Counted from the first letter of the stretch, positions 1 to 9,714 are shown. The stretch: 64,000 nt of DNA from Prochlorococcus sp. AG-409-D09 (GCA_003215935.1 QCJQ01000002.1:1-64000), one strand, 5' to 3'. Notes: generated by a model from the sequence alone, not told the origin. Numbers and translations: made by a program.

Positions 1-619
1 GCAAAGTTGCCCCTCTAATAGCGCATTCTAGTCGATAACCGCTATATCCCTCAAGGAAAGGAATCATTGGTGGTATTAAAACAGTTATTGCAGCTGATAT
101 CCCTTTTACTCCTGCCTGGTTAAGAGCTATTAAGGGACGAGGGTCTAAGTTATCTAATTTATCCGAGACAACTCTTGCCATAAGACATGAGTATGGAATA
201 ATCATTGCTAATATTGCTACCCAATCATTTAATCCAATTAATTGCAATAGTAATAATCCCCAGATGACTTCATGGATTGCTCTTGGAATCGCAAGGATAT
301 TTTTTATTAACAATGCAATCCATTCAAAACCATTAGAATTTCTCCATGCAAGCTTCGAGCTTAAAAAACCTAAAATAGTTCCAATTATAGTACTGATTGA
401 CCAACTGATAATTGCAGTTGCCAGAGTAACTTGAATACCATGAAAAATATTTTTTAGTAGTTGAAAATCAGTCGAGGGTTTTATTGCTGCATAAAAAAAT
501 GAAAATATGATATCTATTCCACCTAAATGAAACCCTTCTGTTATTTCTTTGAAAACAGGTATTAATGCTAAGACAGGAAAAAGACTAACAATAATTGGAT
601 TAGGTTGTATGAGCTTCAT
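1..619 (-). CDS. phnE: Phosphonate/phosphite ABC transporter permease PhnE, partial (3' end outside window)
   Basis: Inner-membrane permease that would pass phosphonate or phosphite delivered by the PhnD-type protein next door. About 206 residues are visible, starting MKLIQPNPII; the C-terminus lies beyond the left edge. Several hydrophobic segments are evident, and the stretch ending in GYRLECAIRGATL has the feel of the cytoplasmic loop of BPD-type permeases. The ATG lies 4 bases after the stop of the ATPase gene, so the three genes form one operon, phnD-phnC-phnE. Family assignment rests on operon context and hydrophobicity; whether the substrate is phosphonate or phosphite cannot be told here. 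Confidence 0.85.
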   Translation of the reverse strand, partial: MKLIQPNPIIVSLFPVLALIPVFKEITEGFHLGGIDIIFSFFYAAIKPSTDFQLLKNIFHGIQVTLATAIISWSISTIIGTILGFLSSKLAWRNSNGFEWIALLIKNILAIPRAIHEVIWGLLLLQLIGLNDWVAILAMIIPYSCLMARVVSDKLDNLDPRPLIALNQAGVKGISAAITVLIPPMIPFLEGYSGYRLECAIRGATL

Positions 620-623
620 TATT

Positions 624-1358
624 TCAATAAATCAAATTTATCTCAGATAAGGTAAGATTTTTTGACTCAACATCTAGAACTAACTCACCATTTTTTAATC
701 CAATTACTCTTGTAAAATGATTTATTAAATCAGGCTGATGAAGGCTCATTAAAATAGTGTCATGATATGGAATTGAAGCAATATGTTGCTTTTTAAGTAA
801 AATATTCAAGATTATCGAACTTGTTTTTGGATCAAGATTACATAATGGCTCATCAGCTAGAATTAATTCACTTTTTTGCTTTAAAAGTCTAGCTATAGCA
901 ACTCTTTGTCTTTGTCCACCCGAAATCTTCCTTATTGGCATATTCAATATTTCTTTCTTTAATCCCAAAGATTCTATTATTTCAGTACATTCCTTTCTAT
1001 CTATAATACTAATAATATTTTTCATTGCCCAACAAAGATTATGTCTTCCAAGTGCACCGCTATTTATATTTTGACTAACATTTAACTCTTCAACTAGCCG
1101 TAAATCTTGCCATAATGTCCCTATTGCAGAGGCTTCTCTCTTTGTTCTTTGTTGCAGGATCTTCCCCTTCCATTTGACATTTCCTCTCGTAGGGACAATA
1201 GTTCCATTAGCTACTGAAATAAGAGTACTTTTACCAGCTCCACTTTTTCCAAGGAGTGCAATCTTTTCACCTTGGTAAATTGATAAGTTAATGTTTTTTA
1301 ATCTATAATTACTTTTCCCTTTTAGATCTAAATTCTTTATTTCAAGTATTTCTCTCAC
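624..1358 (-). CDS. phnC: Phosphonate/phosphite ABC transporter ATP-binding protein PhnC
   Basis: ATPase that energises phosphonate/phosphite import. The 244-residue protein has Walker A GKSGAGKST near residue 38, ABC signature SGGQRQRVAIARLL near residue 147, Walker B LILADEP just after it, and a switch histidine in SLHQPDL. Length is normal for PhnC. Its ATG overlaps the phnD stop by four bases (1355-1358), indicating translational coupling. Cytoplasmic face of the inner membrane. Expression is probably phosphorus-responsive by analogy, but no Pho box was recognised. Confidence 0.9.
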   Translation of the reverse strand: MREILEIKNLDLKGKSNYRLKNINLSIYQGEKIALLGKSGAGKSTLISVANGTIVPTRGNVKWKGKILQQRTKREASAIGTLWQDLRLVEELNVSQNINSGALGRHNLCWAMKNIISIIDRKECTEIIESLGLKKEILNMPIRKISGGQRQRVAIARLLKQKSELILADEPLCNLDPKTSSIILNILLKKQHIASIPYHDTILMSLHQPDLINHFTRVIGLKNGELVLDVESKNLTLSEINLIY

Positions 1359-2266
1359 TTTATTTTTCCTAGCTTACGACCAATCTTTTCAATATTAGTG
1401 TAGTTTTCATTGCTAGATTTAATAAATTTTTGTGCACCAAATAATTTTAGGATTTCTCTTTCGTTTTTTGATTCTTTATTTAAATCTAAAAGTGATTTTT
1501 GTAACTTATTTGTAAAACCAGAGCCAAAACGTTTATCTAGATTTGGCTGAGCTAACCAATGATAATCATGGTAAGGAGGTGTTCTCCATATTACTTTGAC
1601 CTTTGAAGCTTTTACTGCTCCTTCCTTTAACCGTGTTTTCCATACCTGCTCATTTAATACGCCTGCTTCATATGATCCACTTTGAACAAGAGCTAATGTT
1701 GTATCGTGACTTCCACTGAATCCTGGTCTATTTCCTTTGAAATCTGTTAACTTTACTCTGGCTTTATTTAAAAAGTATTGAGGCATAAGTCTTCCAGAAG
1801 TAGAACTTTCTGAGCCAAAGGTGAATCTTTTCCCTTTTAGAGAGTTAAGTTCTTTAAGTGTTTTTATGCTTTTAATTTTGCTATCACTGTTAGCTATAAA
1901 AACGCTATGAAATTTCTCATCTATATCTCTTTGAGCTAATACTTTAGACCCTGGTCTTTGTATTCTTGCTTGAACGCCTGTGAGTCCGCCAAACCAAACG
2001 AGATCAAGATCTCCTGTTCTGAATGCAGTTACGGCTGCAGGGTAATTTATTACAGGTTTGTATTCAACTGAGACCTGAAGACGTCTACTTAACTCTAGAC
2101 ATAGAATATTATACAGCCTATTTAATCGTTCTGGATTTTGATCTGGTATTGCACTGATAACTAAACTTTGTCTATTGTCTCTAGCAGTACTCCTATTCTG
2201 AAGTTGAAATACGCATAAAAATATTATAAATAGTATAAAAGTAGCAAATGATATTGACTTCTTCAT
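1355..2266 (-). CDS. phnD: Phosphonate/phosphite-binding periplasmic protein PhnD
   Basis: Substrate-binding component of the PhnDCE importer, 303 residues. An N-terminal hydrophobic segment (about residues 5-20, FATFILFIIFLCVF) is an export signal or anchor. The rest matches the PhnD family: ISAIPDQNPERLNRLYN, FRTGDLDLVWFGGLTG, a region equivalent to the family's serine-rich oxyanion-binding loop (FGSESSTSGRLMPQYFL) and a late HDYHWLAQPNLD. In Prochlorococcus such proteins are known to bind phosphite or methylphosphonate; which one applies here is not visible. First gene of the operon. Confidence 0.9.
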   Translation of the reverse strand: MKKSISFATFILFIIFLCVFQLQNRSTARDNRQSLVISAIPDQNPERLNRLYNILCLELSRRLQVSVEYKPVINYPAAVTAFRTGDLDLVWFGGLTGVQARIQRPGSKVLAQRDIDEKFHSVFIANSDSKIKSIKTLKELNSLKGKRFTFGSESSTSGRLMPQYFLNKARVKLTDFKGNRPGFSGSHDTTLALVQSGSYEAGVLNEQVWKTRLKEGAVKASKVKVIWRTPPYHDYHWLAQPNLDKRFGSGFTNKLQKSLLDLNKESKNEREILKLFGAQKFIKSSNENYTNIEKIGRKLGKIK

Positions 2267-2296
2267 GGAAAATAAAATAATTACAACTTCTAAAAA

Positions 2297-3478
2297 TTAT
2301 TTAATTATTTTAAGTAAGTTTTCTAGTCTTTCAAGTCCCTCTTTGATGGTTTCTATAGAAACGGCACATGATAATCGAACACAATTGTCTTCTCCAAAAG
2401 CTGACCCAGGAACCATAGCAAGACCTACTTTGTCTAGCGCTATTTTGCAAAATTCTATTGAATCAAGATTATTTTTCCTTATTTCAGGAAAAGCATAAAA
2501 AGCACCTTTAGGTTTAATTAATGACACCCCATCTATTTTATTTAATTCGCTAGAGAGAATATCTCTTCGTTTGTTATAACTTGTGAGCATTTCGTTGATG
2601 TAATCTTTAGGTGCTGTAATTGCTGCTAAAGCACCTTTTTGAGCAAAACTACAAACATTGCTCGTACTTTGACTTTGTAAGGCAATTGCTTTTTCAATAA
2701 TTTCACTATTACCTACAAGATATCCAATACGCCAACCAGTCATTGCCCATGCCTTGGCAAATCCGTTAACTATAAAAATACGATTTGTTAGGTCTGGTGC
2801 AATATTATTTAAGTTGTAATGAATAAGACCATCATCTACTAAGTATTCATAAATTTCGTCACTTAACACTAGTATTTTAGGGTGCTTTCTTAAAAAAGAG
2901 GCAATATATTCCATCTCTAATTTTGGGATAATTCTTCCTGTGGGGTTTCCAGGGGAGTTAAGTATTAATAAACGAGTTCTTTCTGTGATTTTTGTTTCTA
3001 ATTCATCGATATCAATTTTGAAACCGTTTTTAGGATTTGAATTTATTATTATTGGCTTAGCCCCAGCAAGTTGAGTAATTGTTGGATAACTCAACCAGTA
3101 CGGAGCTGGAATTAGAACCTCGTCATTAGGGTTAAGCAAGACTTGCATTAAATTGTATATAGCTTGTTTCCCTCCATTAGTTATAAGAACGTTTTTAATG
3201 TCAGTGTCTACTTTATTTATATTGGTTTGCTTGTATGCGATAGCTTCTCTAAGTTCTATGTCTCCTGCAGCTGGCCCATAGCGAGTTATCCCATCTTTTA
3301 AAGCTTTTATGGCAGCCTCAACAATAAAACTTGGAGTTTCAAAGTCTGGTTCACCGGCACTTAAACTACAAATATCTACACCTTTGGCTTTAAGAGCCTT
3401 TGCTTTAGCACTAATCTCAAGAGTTAAAGAGGGTTTGAGGCTTATAGCCCTTTTTGATATCTGTTGGTTTTGTGGCAT
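2297..3478 (-). CDS. aspC: Aspartate aminotransferase (class I PLP aminotransferase)
   Basis: Pyridoxal-phosphate enzyme moving an amino group between aspartate/glutamate and 2-oxo acids. The PLP lysine lies in FAKAWAMTGWRIGYL; other family motifs are SLSAGEPDFETP near the N-terminus, NSPGNPTG and the C-terminal NCVRLSCAVS. I chose the ATG at 3478 (MPQNQQISKRA), giving 393 residues, the usual length of the family; a frame extension to 3517 adds 13 basic residues that look non-coding. It could also be a prephenate aminotransferase, which has the same fold. Confidence 0.9.
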   Translation of the reverse strand: MPQNQQISKRAISLKPSLTLEISAKAKALKAKGVDICSLSAGEPDFETPSFIVEAAIKALKDGITRYGPAAGDIELREAIAYKQTNINKVDTDIKNVLITNGGKQAIYNLMQVLLNPNDEVLIPAPYWLSYPTITQLAGAKPIIINSNPKNGFKIDIDELETKITERTRLLILNSPGNPTGRIIPKLEMEYIASFLRKHPKILVLSDEIYEYLVDDGLIHYNLNNIAPDLTNRIFIVNGFAKAWAMTGWRIGYLVGNSEIIEKAIALQSQSTSNVCSFAQKGALAAITAPKDYINEMLTSYNKRRDILSSELNKIDGVSLIKPKGAFYAFPEIRKNNLDSIEFCKIALDKVGLAMVPGSAFGEDNCVRLSCAVSIETIKEGLERLENLLKIIK

Positions 3479-3569
3479 TTTGAATAACTTCTTTATTAAT
3501 CTGCTTTTTAAAATCACATATTGGCTATTTATGTACTAGAAAAAGTTTATTAGTTGTAAAAAGTCTTGC

Positions 3570-3953
3570 ATGTATTCAATTGAAATTAGTTATATTATTG
3601 CATCCCAAAAACCAAGAGAATTAGCTGAATTTTATTCAAATGTAAGTGATACTAGTATCTCTGAAGGAATTTCATCAACTCATTTTGTTATAAGTAAAAG
3701 TCATGAATTTAAAATACAAATTTATTGTCCTTCAAAAAATAGGCTTTTTCTTCATAGAGGAATGAATACGGCTGTCTGCTTTCATAGAAAATCTAATTTA
3801 GATCTTTTGGAAGTTTTAACTGAGTGGTCTGAAAGTTTGATTCTTTTAGGTGCAAAAGTTTTAGAAGTACCAAAATTAGAGTCTTTTGGAGCAGAAGCTT
3901 GGATGTTAGATCCTGATTTAAATCCGTTTTTAATCATAGTGTCTCATATTTAA
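3570..3953 (+). CDS. VOC (glyoxalase/bleomycin-resistance fold) family protein
   Basis: A 127-residue protein with the beta-alpha-beta layout of one vicinal-oxygen-chelate domain: SYIIASQKPRELAEFYSNV at the start, a middle strand FKIQIYCPS, and the end AEAWMLDPDLNPFLIIV, equivalent to the family's closing 'DPDGN' strand. The metal-binding His/Glu set is not clear, so enzymatic activity is uncertain. It is divergent from the aminotransferase gene and precedes the DNA glycosylase gene by about 60 bases. Substrate unknown. Confidence 0.65.
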   Translation: MYSIEISYIIASQKPRELAEFYSNVSDTSISEGISSTHFVISKSHEFKIQIYCPSKNRLFLHRGMNTAVCFHRKSNLDLLEVLTEWSESLILLGAKVLEVPKLESFGAEAWMLDPDLNPFLIIVSHI

Positions 3954-4013
3954 ATGAAAAATGAATTTTGAAAAATTAAAATTAGAAAGATTTGCTGTGC
4001 CTCATTATTTCCA

Positions 4014-4562
4014 GTGATCAATTGCAACAGTTGCCTTGAACAAGATTTCGATGCTCAATTAGTTATCGGTAGAGGTAATACCAGTGCAAATTTGATGATT
4101 ATTGGAGAAGCTCCAGGAGCTTATGAAGCAGAGTTAGGAGTTCCATTTGTTGGGAGATCTGGAAGACTTTTGGATGAATTTTTAAAAAGAGTTGGAATAG
4201 ATCCTTCTACCGACGCTTATTTTTGCAATGTTATAAAAATTCGTCCTCCAGAGAATAGAAGGCCAACAAAAAAAGAGATTTTTGAGAATTTGCCGTGGTT
4301 AATGCAGCAAATCCACCTGGTTAATCCAAATATTATTTTGTTGTTAGGAAATACTGCTGTTGAAACGCTTTTAGGAATAAAGGGGGGGTTAAGTAAAGTT
4401 AGGGGGAATTGGGTGGAATTTAATGGCAAAATGGTTATGCCAATGTTTCATCCCTCATACCTTTTAAGGAATCCTTCAAAAGAAGATGGCAAACCAAGGG
4501 CTCTTACTCTTGGGGATCTTTATGAGGTACGTCAAAAGCTTGATGCTTTCGAATTAATATAA
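4014..4562 (+). CDS. Uracil-DNA glycosylase family 4/5-like protein with altered Fe-S cysteines
   Basis: Predicted base-excision repair enzyme removing uracil from DNA (182 residues). Motif IIGEAPG (residues 29-35) and the late HPSYLLR are typical of the thermostable family-4 UDG group. Family-4 enzymes hold a [4Fe-4S] cluster with four cysteines. Here the first pair is present (C4 and C7), but the third, normally in the KCRPP motif, is I76 (KIRPP), and the fourth, in the following helix, is N92; C71 is a possible alternative ligand. The GTG at 4014 is the only plausible start because an in-frame stop lies 42 bases upstream. ispG follows 38 bases later on the same strand. Confidence 0.85.
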   Translation: MINCNSCLEQDFDAQLVIGRGNTSANLMIIGEAPGAYEAELGVPFVGRSGRLLDEFLKRVGIDPSTDAYFCNVIKIRPPENRRPTKKEIFENLPWLMQQIHLVNPNIILLLGNTAVETLLGIKGGLSKVRGNWVEFNGKMVMPMFHPSYLLRNPSKEDGKPRALTLGDLYEVRQKLDAFELI

Positions 4563-4600
4563 AAGGAGAAATTGATGGCTGTACAAAGGAGTAGGAATTT

Positions 4601-5824
4601 ATGACTGCCATCTTGTCTCAAAATCCAACAGAATCTGCGTTAGCTCAAAGATATAGCACGCAAATTCATCGTCGCAAAACTCGTACTGTAATGGTGGGAG
4701 ATATAGCAATGGGTAGTGAGCACCCAGTAAGGGTGCAATCAATGATTAATGAAGACACAATGGATATAGAGGGTGCAACCGCTGCTATTCGCAGCTTGCA
4801 TGAAATAGGTTGTGAAATGGTGAGATTAACTGTCCCAACTCTCGCAAGCGCAAAAGCAGTTGGAGAGATAAAAAAGAGACTTAAAAATACTTATCAAGCT
4901 GTACCTCTTGTTGCTGATGTGCATCACAATGGAATGAAAATAGCTTTAGAAGTCGCAAATCATGTTGATAAAGTACGTATTAATCCAGGATTATTTGTTT
5001 TTGAAAAACCAGACCCTAATAGAACTGAATTTAAATCAGATGAGATTCAGGCAATAAAAGATAAAATCTTCCAGAAATTTGAACCAATTGTTACTACTTT
5101 AAAGAAGCAAAATAAAGCCCTTCGAATTGGCGTTAACCATGGATCTTTAGCTGAAAGAATGTTGTTTGCATATGGCGATACTCCTTTTGGAATGGTTGAA
5201 TCTGCGATGGAATTCATTCGTATTTGTGACTCTTTAGATTTTCATAATATTGTAATTTCAATGAAAGCTTCTAGAGCTCCTGTGATGCTAGCTGCTTATA
5301 GAATGATGGCAGATACGATGGATAAAGAGGGATTTAACTATCCATTACACCTAGGTGTCACTGAAGCAGGAGATGGAGACTATGGTCGCATAAAAAGTAC
5401 AGCAGGAATAGCTACTCTTTTGTCTGAAGGGATAGGAGATACGATAAGAGTTTCTTTAACAGAAGCTCCAGAAAAAGAAATTCCTGTTGCTTATTCGATT
5501 TTGCAAGCAGTTGGATTAAGAAAAACAATGGTTGAATATATAAGTTGTCCTAGTTGTGGACGTACTTTATTTAATCTTGAAGAAGTAGTTGCCAAAGTTA
5601 GAGACGCTACTCAGCATTTAACCGGTCTTGATATTGCTGTTATGGGATGTATCGTAAATGGTCCAGGTGAGATGGCTGATGCTGATTATGGATATGTAGG
5701 GAAAGGGACAGGTACAATTGCTTTGTATAGACGAAGAGATGAAATAAAGAGAGTTCCTGAAGATGAAGGTGTTAAAGCTTTAATAGACTTAATTAAAGAA
5801 GATGGTAAATGGGTAGACCCATAA
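4601..5824 (+). CDS. ispG: 4-hydroxy-3-methylbut-2-en-1-yl diphosphate synthase (IspG/GcpE)
   Basis: Penultimate enzyme of the MEP isoprenoid pathway, reducing MEcPP to HMBPP; supplies carotenoids, phytol and quinone tails. At 407 residues it has the usual cyanobacterial length. [4Fe-4S] ligands are visible as [10 protein letters not shown] and GCIVNGPGE; the N-terminal TIM-barrel part carries [13 protein letters not shown] and [12 protein letters not shown] at 4601 has a purine-rich AAGGAGTAGGAA upstream. Electron donor in cyanobacteria is ferredoxin; a ferredoxin-like gene lies far away at 50.2 kb. Confidence 0.97.
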   Translation: MTAILSQNPTESALAQRYSTQIHRRKTRTVMVGDIAMGSEHPVRVQSMINEDTMDIEGATAAIRSLHEIGCEMVRLTVPTLASAKAVGEIKKRLKNTYQAVPLVADVHHNGMKIALEVANHVDKVRINPGLFVFEKPDPNRTEFKSDEIQAIKDKIFQKFEPIVTTLKKQNKALRIGVNHGSLAERMLFAYGDTPFGMVESAMEFIRICDSLDFHNIVISMKASRAPVMLAAYRMMADTMDKEGFNYPLHLGVTEAGDGDYGRIKSTAGIATLLSEGIGDTIRVSLTEAPEKEIPVAYSILQAVGLRKTMVEYISCPSCGRTLFNLEEVVAKVRDATQHLTGLDIAVMGCIVNGPGEMADADYGYVGKGTGTIALYRRRDEIKRVPEDEGVKALIDLIKEDGKWVDP

Positions 5825-5866
5825 GTTTTGAATATCAATTTATAACCTATTTTTAAGGAAAAGCTT

Positions 5867-7219
5867 ATGTCTAGAAAAAAACATCTTATTAGTAAGGTTG
5901 AATTTTTTAAAATTGAAAAAAGTATTTTAAGTACAGTTTTTTTTATAAGTTTTTTTATACCTTCAACTTTAGCTTTTCCTAGATCTACTTCTACATTAAT
6001 AAGTAGTAGTCCTAAAGAGGTTATTGATCAAGTATGGCAAATAATTTATAGAGACCATTTGAATTATTCTGGAGACTATAGTATTGATACTTGGATTGTT
6101 AAAAGAAAAACGCTTTTATCTAACCAATATCAAAATCATGAAGAGTCTTATGATGCTATTAGAGGAATGCTTAAAAGTTTGAATGATCCATATACAAGGT
6201 TTCTAGATCCTAAAGAGTTTAATGAAATGATAATAGATACTAGTGGAGAGTTGATGGGTATTGGGATTCAAATATCTTTAGATAAAGAAACTAAAGATAT
6301 CGTTGTTGTAGCTCCTATAGAAGGAACACCTGCATTTAATGCTGGGATAAAACCTAAGGATGTGATTATTTCTATAGATGGAGAATTAACAAAAGGTATG
6401 AAAATTGATAATGCAGTTAAGTTAATTAGGGGGAAAAAGGGAACTAATGTTGTCTTGGAATTGAGACGTGATAATGAATTAATTAAAGTCAATCTTTTAC
6501 GCGAAAAAATCTCAATTAAAGCTGTGGATAGTCATATAAACAAAACAGAAGAAGGTTTTAAAATTGGATATGTTCGTTTAAAACAATTTAATGCGAATTC
6601 TGTTAAGGAGATGAAAAGAACAATAAATGTTTTAGAGAGAAAAGAAATTAATGCTTATGTTCTTGATTTGAGAGGTAATCCAGGAGGATTGCTTGAAGCA
6701 AGTATTGAGATTGCTCGTCAATGGTTGAATGAAGGAATAATAGTAAGTACAAAAACAAAAGATGGTATTAATGAAATCAGAAAAGCAAAAGGAAGAGCTT
6801 TAACAACCTCCCCCATTGCAGTTTTAATTAATGAAGGCTCAGCAAGTGCAAGTGAAATATTGTCAGGAGCTATTCAAGATAATAAAAGAGGAATTCTTGT
6901 AGGGAAGAAGACTTTTGGGAAAGGATTAGTACAGTCAGTGAGATCTCTTGCTGATGGCTCAGGATTAACCGTTACAGTAGCTAAGTATTTAACTCCTAAT
7001 GGTAGAGATATAAATCAAAATGGAATATTTCCAGATATTGAGGTAGATCTAGATACTTCCTTAGGAGCATCATTCTCATATAAAGATCTTGGCACTAATA
7101 ATGATAGTCAATATATTGTGGCGGAGAATGCCCTTGTTAAAGAGTTACTTAAGATAAGAAGAATAAATTCTTATATCCCTGGTAGTGCCAATTTAAACTT
7201 TGCTTTATCACCTTATTAA
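5867..7219 (+). CDS. ctp: Carboxyl-terminal processing protease (peptidase S41)
   Basis: Serine protease of the C-terminal processing type, exported to the lumen or periplasm; in cyanobacteria CtpA trims the D1 precursor, and CtpB/C have other roles. The 450-residue protein has an N-terminal hydrophobic signal (about residues 20-36), a PDZ domain (about 115-195, including MGIGIQISLD and GIKPKDVIISIDG) and a catalytic core. The likely nucleophile is S327 in GSASASE and the general base is K352 in KTFGKG, 25 residues apart as in D1 protease. Its stop overlaps the convergent DUF1543 gene by four bases. Which Ctp paralogue it is remains open. Confidence 0.92.
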   Translation: MSRKKHLISKVEFFKIEKSILSTVFFISFFIPSTLAFPRSTSTLISSSPKEVIDQVWQIIYRDHLNYSGDYSIDTWIVKRKTLLSNQYQNHEESYDAIRGMLKSLNDPYTRFLDPKEFNEMIIDTSGELMGIGIQISLDKETKDIVVVAPIEGTPAFNAGIKPKDVIISIDGELTKGMKIDNAVKLIRGKKGTNVVLELRRDNELIKVNLLREKISIKAVDSHINKTEEGFKIGYVRLKQFNANSVKEMKRTINVLERKEINAYVLDLRGNPGGLLEASIEIARQWLNEGIIVSTKTKDGINEIRKAKGRALTTSPIAVLINEGSASASEILSGAIQDNKRGILVGKKTFGKGLVQSVRSLADGSGLTVTVAKYLTPNGRDINQNGIFPDIEVDLDTSLGASFSYKDLGTNNDSQYIVAENALVKELLKIRRINSYIPGSANLNFALSPY

Positions 7220-7758
7220 ATATCTTTATCAATCCTTTTGTAGCCAAACCAATCAGGAACCATTTGTTGACTTCTGTTTTTAGGATCTTTTCTGAGAGTT
7301 ATCACCCAATCATTTAATTTATCTATTAAATGACAATTATCTATGTTTGCGCAATCATCATTATGCTTGTTTTGTAGAGATGCTACCCAATTTTTTTTTG
7401 CTTTAATCTTGGCTTCTATGGCATTTTTAGCTACATATAATCCAGCATTATGTTGTTCATACATTTCAAATGGATTGTAACCTCCTAAATTTACAAACCA
7501 TAGAGAATCTTTATTTGGTTTTTGTTTCTTTGATATGCTTTTGGATTTGTTAATACATATTTTATATCCATCTATATATTCTATCCTCTTGTAACTATCA
7601 ATGTGAAGGCCAGCCTTTTCTCCAAACCATTCATTCCTTAATTGTATGTATGTATCGTTTATTGTGTTGCCTATAACCCATCTAATGTCATGAAGCTCTA
7701 TATTGCTTGACTTGGCTTTTCCTCCTAGTAAGACAATAAATAAACTTTTTTGTTTCAT
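7216..7758 (-). CDS. DUF1543-family protein
   Basis: Protein of 180 residues matching the DUF1543 pattern: LFIVLLGGKAKSSNIELHD at the start, then IGNTINDTYIQLRNEWFGE and LHIDSYKRIEYIDGYKI. No catalytic residues are known for the family. The C-terminal half contains NLGGYNPFEMYEQH and a region with paired cysteines (DDCANIDNC). Cytoplasmic, no membrane segment. Convergent with ctp, sharing the four-base end. Function unknown. Confidence 0.75.
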   Translation of the reverse strand: MKQKSLFIVLLGGKAKSSNIELHDIRWVIGNTINDTYIQLRNEWFGEKAGLHIDSYKRIEYIDGYKICINKSKSISKKQKPNKDSLWFVNLGGYNPFEMYEQHNAGLYVAKNAIEAKIKAKKNWVASLQNKHNDDCANIDNCHLIDKLNDWVITLRKDPKNRSQQMVPDWFGYKRIDKDI

Positions 7759-7812
7759 TATTAATTTATAGAAAATAACAAAATTAAATTCTAACTAAAA
7801 ATTCTTTTTAAT

Positions 7813-8802
7813 TTAGCTACTCATTTCTAACATTTTTTTTATTGGTTTATATGCTTTTGCTCTTATGTTCTCATCCATTTTTAACTCGGGTGACATTTTT
7901 CTAAGGCAGTTTAATACTTTTTCCAATGTATTAAGTCTCATGTATGGACATTCATTGCAGCTGCATCCATCTATTCCTGGCACTTCTAAATAAGTTTTTT
8001 GTGGATTTTTAATTTGCATTTGATGAATTATTCCAGGCTCAGTTAAAACAATAAAAGTATCTCTATCACTTTTTTGAGAATAATCTAATAATTTACTTGT
8101 TGAACCTATATAGTCTGCATGATCTAATAAGTTTGATTGGCATTCAGGATGTGCAATTATTTTTGCTTGTGGATTTTCTAATTTTAATTTTATGACAGCT
8201 TCTTCACTAAAGGTTTCATGAACTAGGCAACTCCCAGGCCAAAGAGTTAATTTTCTTCCACTTTGACGTTGTACCCATTTCCCTAGGTTTTGATCAGGAG
8301 CAAATAAAATAGGTAAGTTTTCAGGTAATTGTTTTATTAGATTTACCGCATTGCTACTAGTACATATAAGATCACTTTGAGCCTTAACAGCTGCAGAACA
8401 GTTGATATAACTTACAGCAAAGTGATCTGGATTTTTTTCTCTGAATTTTTTAAATTCATTGGGAGGACAGTCATCTGCAAGTGTGCACCCAGCATCTATA
8501 TCTGGAATAAGAACCTTTTTTTCTGGAGATAGAATTTTTGCCGTTTCAGCCATGAAATGCACTCCGCAGAAAACAATTACATCGGCATTTGTGGTTGCTG
8601 CTTTTCTTGATAGTTCAAGAGAATCTCCAATGAAGTCAGCAATATCTTGAATATCGGCTTCTTGGTAATAGTGAGCAAGAATAATTGCATTTCTTTTTTC
8701 GCATAGCAAAGCAATCTCTTTCATTAGATCTTCCCTATTTAAGGGAACCGGTGAAACCGTCTTGTAAGCGGAAACAGCGGAAATCAGTTCTTTTTGAAGC
8801 AA
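7813..8802 (-). CDS. nadA: Quinolinate synthase NadA
   Basis: Condenses iminoaspartate with dihydroxyacetone phosphate to quinolinate for NAD synthesis. 329 residues, with AIILAHYYQEADIQDIADF, FCGVHFMAETAKIL and DIDAGCTLADDCPP in the N-terminal half, and GCSCNECPYMRLN near the C-terminus carrying an Fe-S cysteine. The frame opens with TTG at 8802; the first ATG is at 8724 (MKEIALL), which would cut 26 residues before the conserved AHYYQ segment, so the TTG or a nearby codon is preferred. Divergent from the phosphoesterase gene with only about 30 bases between starts. Confidence 0.95.
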   Translation of the reverse strand: MLQKELISAVSAYKTVSPVPLNREDLMKEIALLCEKRNAIILAHYYQEADIQDIADFIGDSLELSRKAATTNADVIVFCGVHFMAETAKILSPEKKVLIPDIDAGCTLADDCPPNEFKKFREKNPDHFAVSYINCSAAVKAQSDLICTSSNAVNLIKQLPENLPILFAPDQNLGKWVQRQSGRKLTLWPGSCLVHETFSEEAVIKLKLENPQAKIIAHPECQSNLLDHADYIGSTSKLLDYSQKSDRDTFIVLTEPGIIHQMQIKNPQKTYLEVPGIDGCSCNECPYMRLNTLEKVLNCLRKMSPELKMDENIRAKAYKPIKKMLEMSS

Positions 8803-8834
8803 GTTGGGGCAGTATAGAGGTTGCTTCCTTTAAC

Positions 8835-9683
8835 TTGCCCCTGAGAGTACTTCGGATCGCTATTGCTGGAGACCTTCATGGTTCATGGTTCCCTCATGAT
8901 CATGCTTTGTTGATGAAGCTAAACCCTGATGGGGTCTTATTTGTTGGAGATTTGTCAGATGGAGATATTGGAATATTGAAAGCAATTATCAAAATTCCAA
9001 TTCCTACTTTAGTAATACTTGGAAATCATGATAGAGGACATGATCATAGTGGAGAGTTAATAAAGACTCAGATGAAATTATTAGGTCAAAGAGATTGTGG
9101 TTGGAAATTAGGTAAGTGGAATCTTCCTGAAATTTCAGTGGTTGGAGCTAGACCGTTTAGCGCAGGTGGAGGATATTATTTATCTCCAGAAGTCGTTGCT
9201 GCATTTGGAGAGGTTTCTCTTGAGGCTTCAGTGCAAAGAATTGTTAGTGCTGCTAGCAAGGTACCTCAAGATGCTCCTTTAATCTTATTAGCTCATTCTG
9301 GGCCTTCTGGATTAGGTTCAGAGGCCTCAAGCCCTTGTGGGAGGGATTGGAAGCTTCCATCAATTGATTGGGGAGATAAAGATCTTATGATTGCAATAGA
9401 TAAAATTAGAAAGATAAAGAGACCAGATCTAGTCGTTTTTGGCCATACCCATCATCAGTTACGTAGAAATCTTGGATATCGAAGCACCTTTGCTAAAGAT
9501 ATCTGGGGTACAGCTTATCTGAATGCTGCATGCGTCCCTAGAAGAGGTAGAGATTCCTCTGGAGAACATTTAACTCATTTTTCATGGGTTGAATTTAAAG
9601 ATAAAGAACTTAAACATGTTTCACATAGATGGTTTAGATCTGATGCTTCTTTGGCATATGAAGAGAGACTTTTGGACAATTAA
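8835..9683 (+). CDS. Metallophosphoesterase, cyanobacterial/plant TIGR04168-type
   Basis: Calcineurin-like phosphoesterase with the metal motifs in order: AGDLHG, FVGDLSDG, LGNHDRGHD, LLAHSGPSG and FGHTHHQLR. About 282 residues from the TTG at 8835. The frame is open back to an ATG at 8685, but that part lies inside nadA on the other strand and is not protein-like; no ATG exists between 8803 and the first metal motif, so a TTG (8835) or CTG (8841) start is inferred. Substrate unknown. The tight divergent arrangement with nadA suggests a shared promoter region. Confidence 0.8.
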   Translation: MPLRVLRIAIAGDLHGSWFPHDHALLMKLNPDGVLFVGDLSDGDIGILKAIIKIPIPTLVILGNHDRGHDHSGELIKTQMKLLGQRDCGWKLGKWNLPEISVVGARPFSAGGGYYLSPEVVAAFGEVSLEASVQRIVSAASKVPQDAPLILLAHSGPSGLGSEASSPCGRDWKLPSIDWGDKDLMIAIDKIRKIKRPDLVVFGHTHHQLRRNLGYRSTFAKDIWGTAYLNAACVPRRGRDSSGEHLTHFSWVEFKDKELKHVSHRWFRSDASLAYEERLLDN

Positions 9684-9714
9684 AATTTAATTTTCTTTAA
9701 TAATATTCGTTTGA

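Noticed and set aside
2265..2498. Plus-strand 77-codon frame overlapping the aminotransferase
   Set aside because: Antisense shadow of the aminotransferase gene and Ser-biased.
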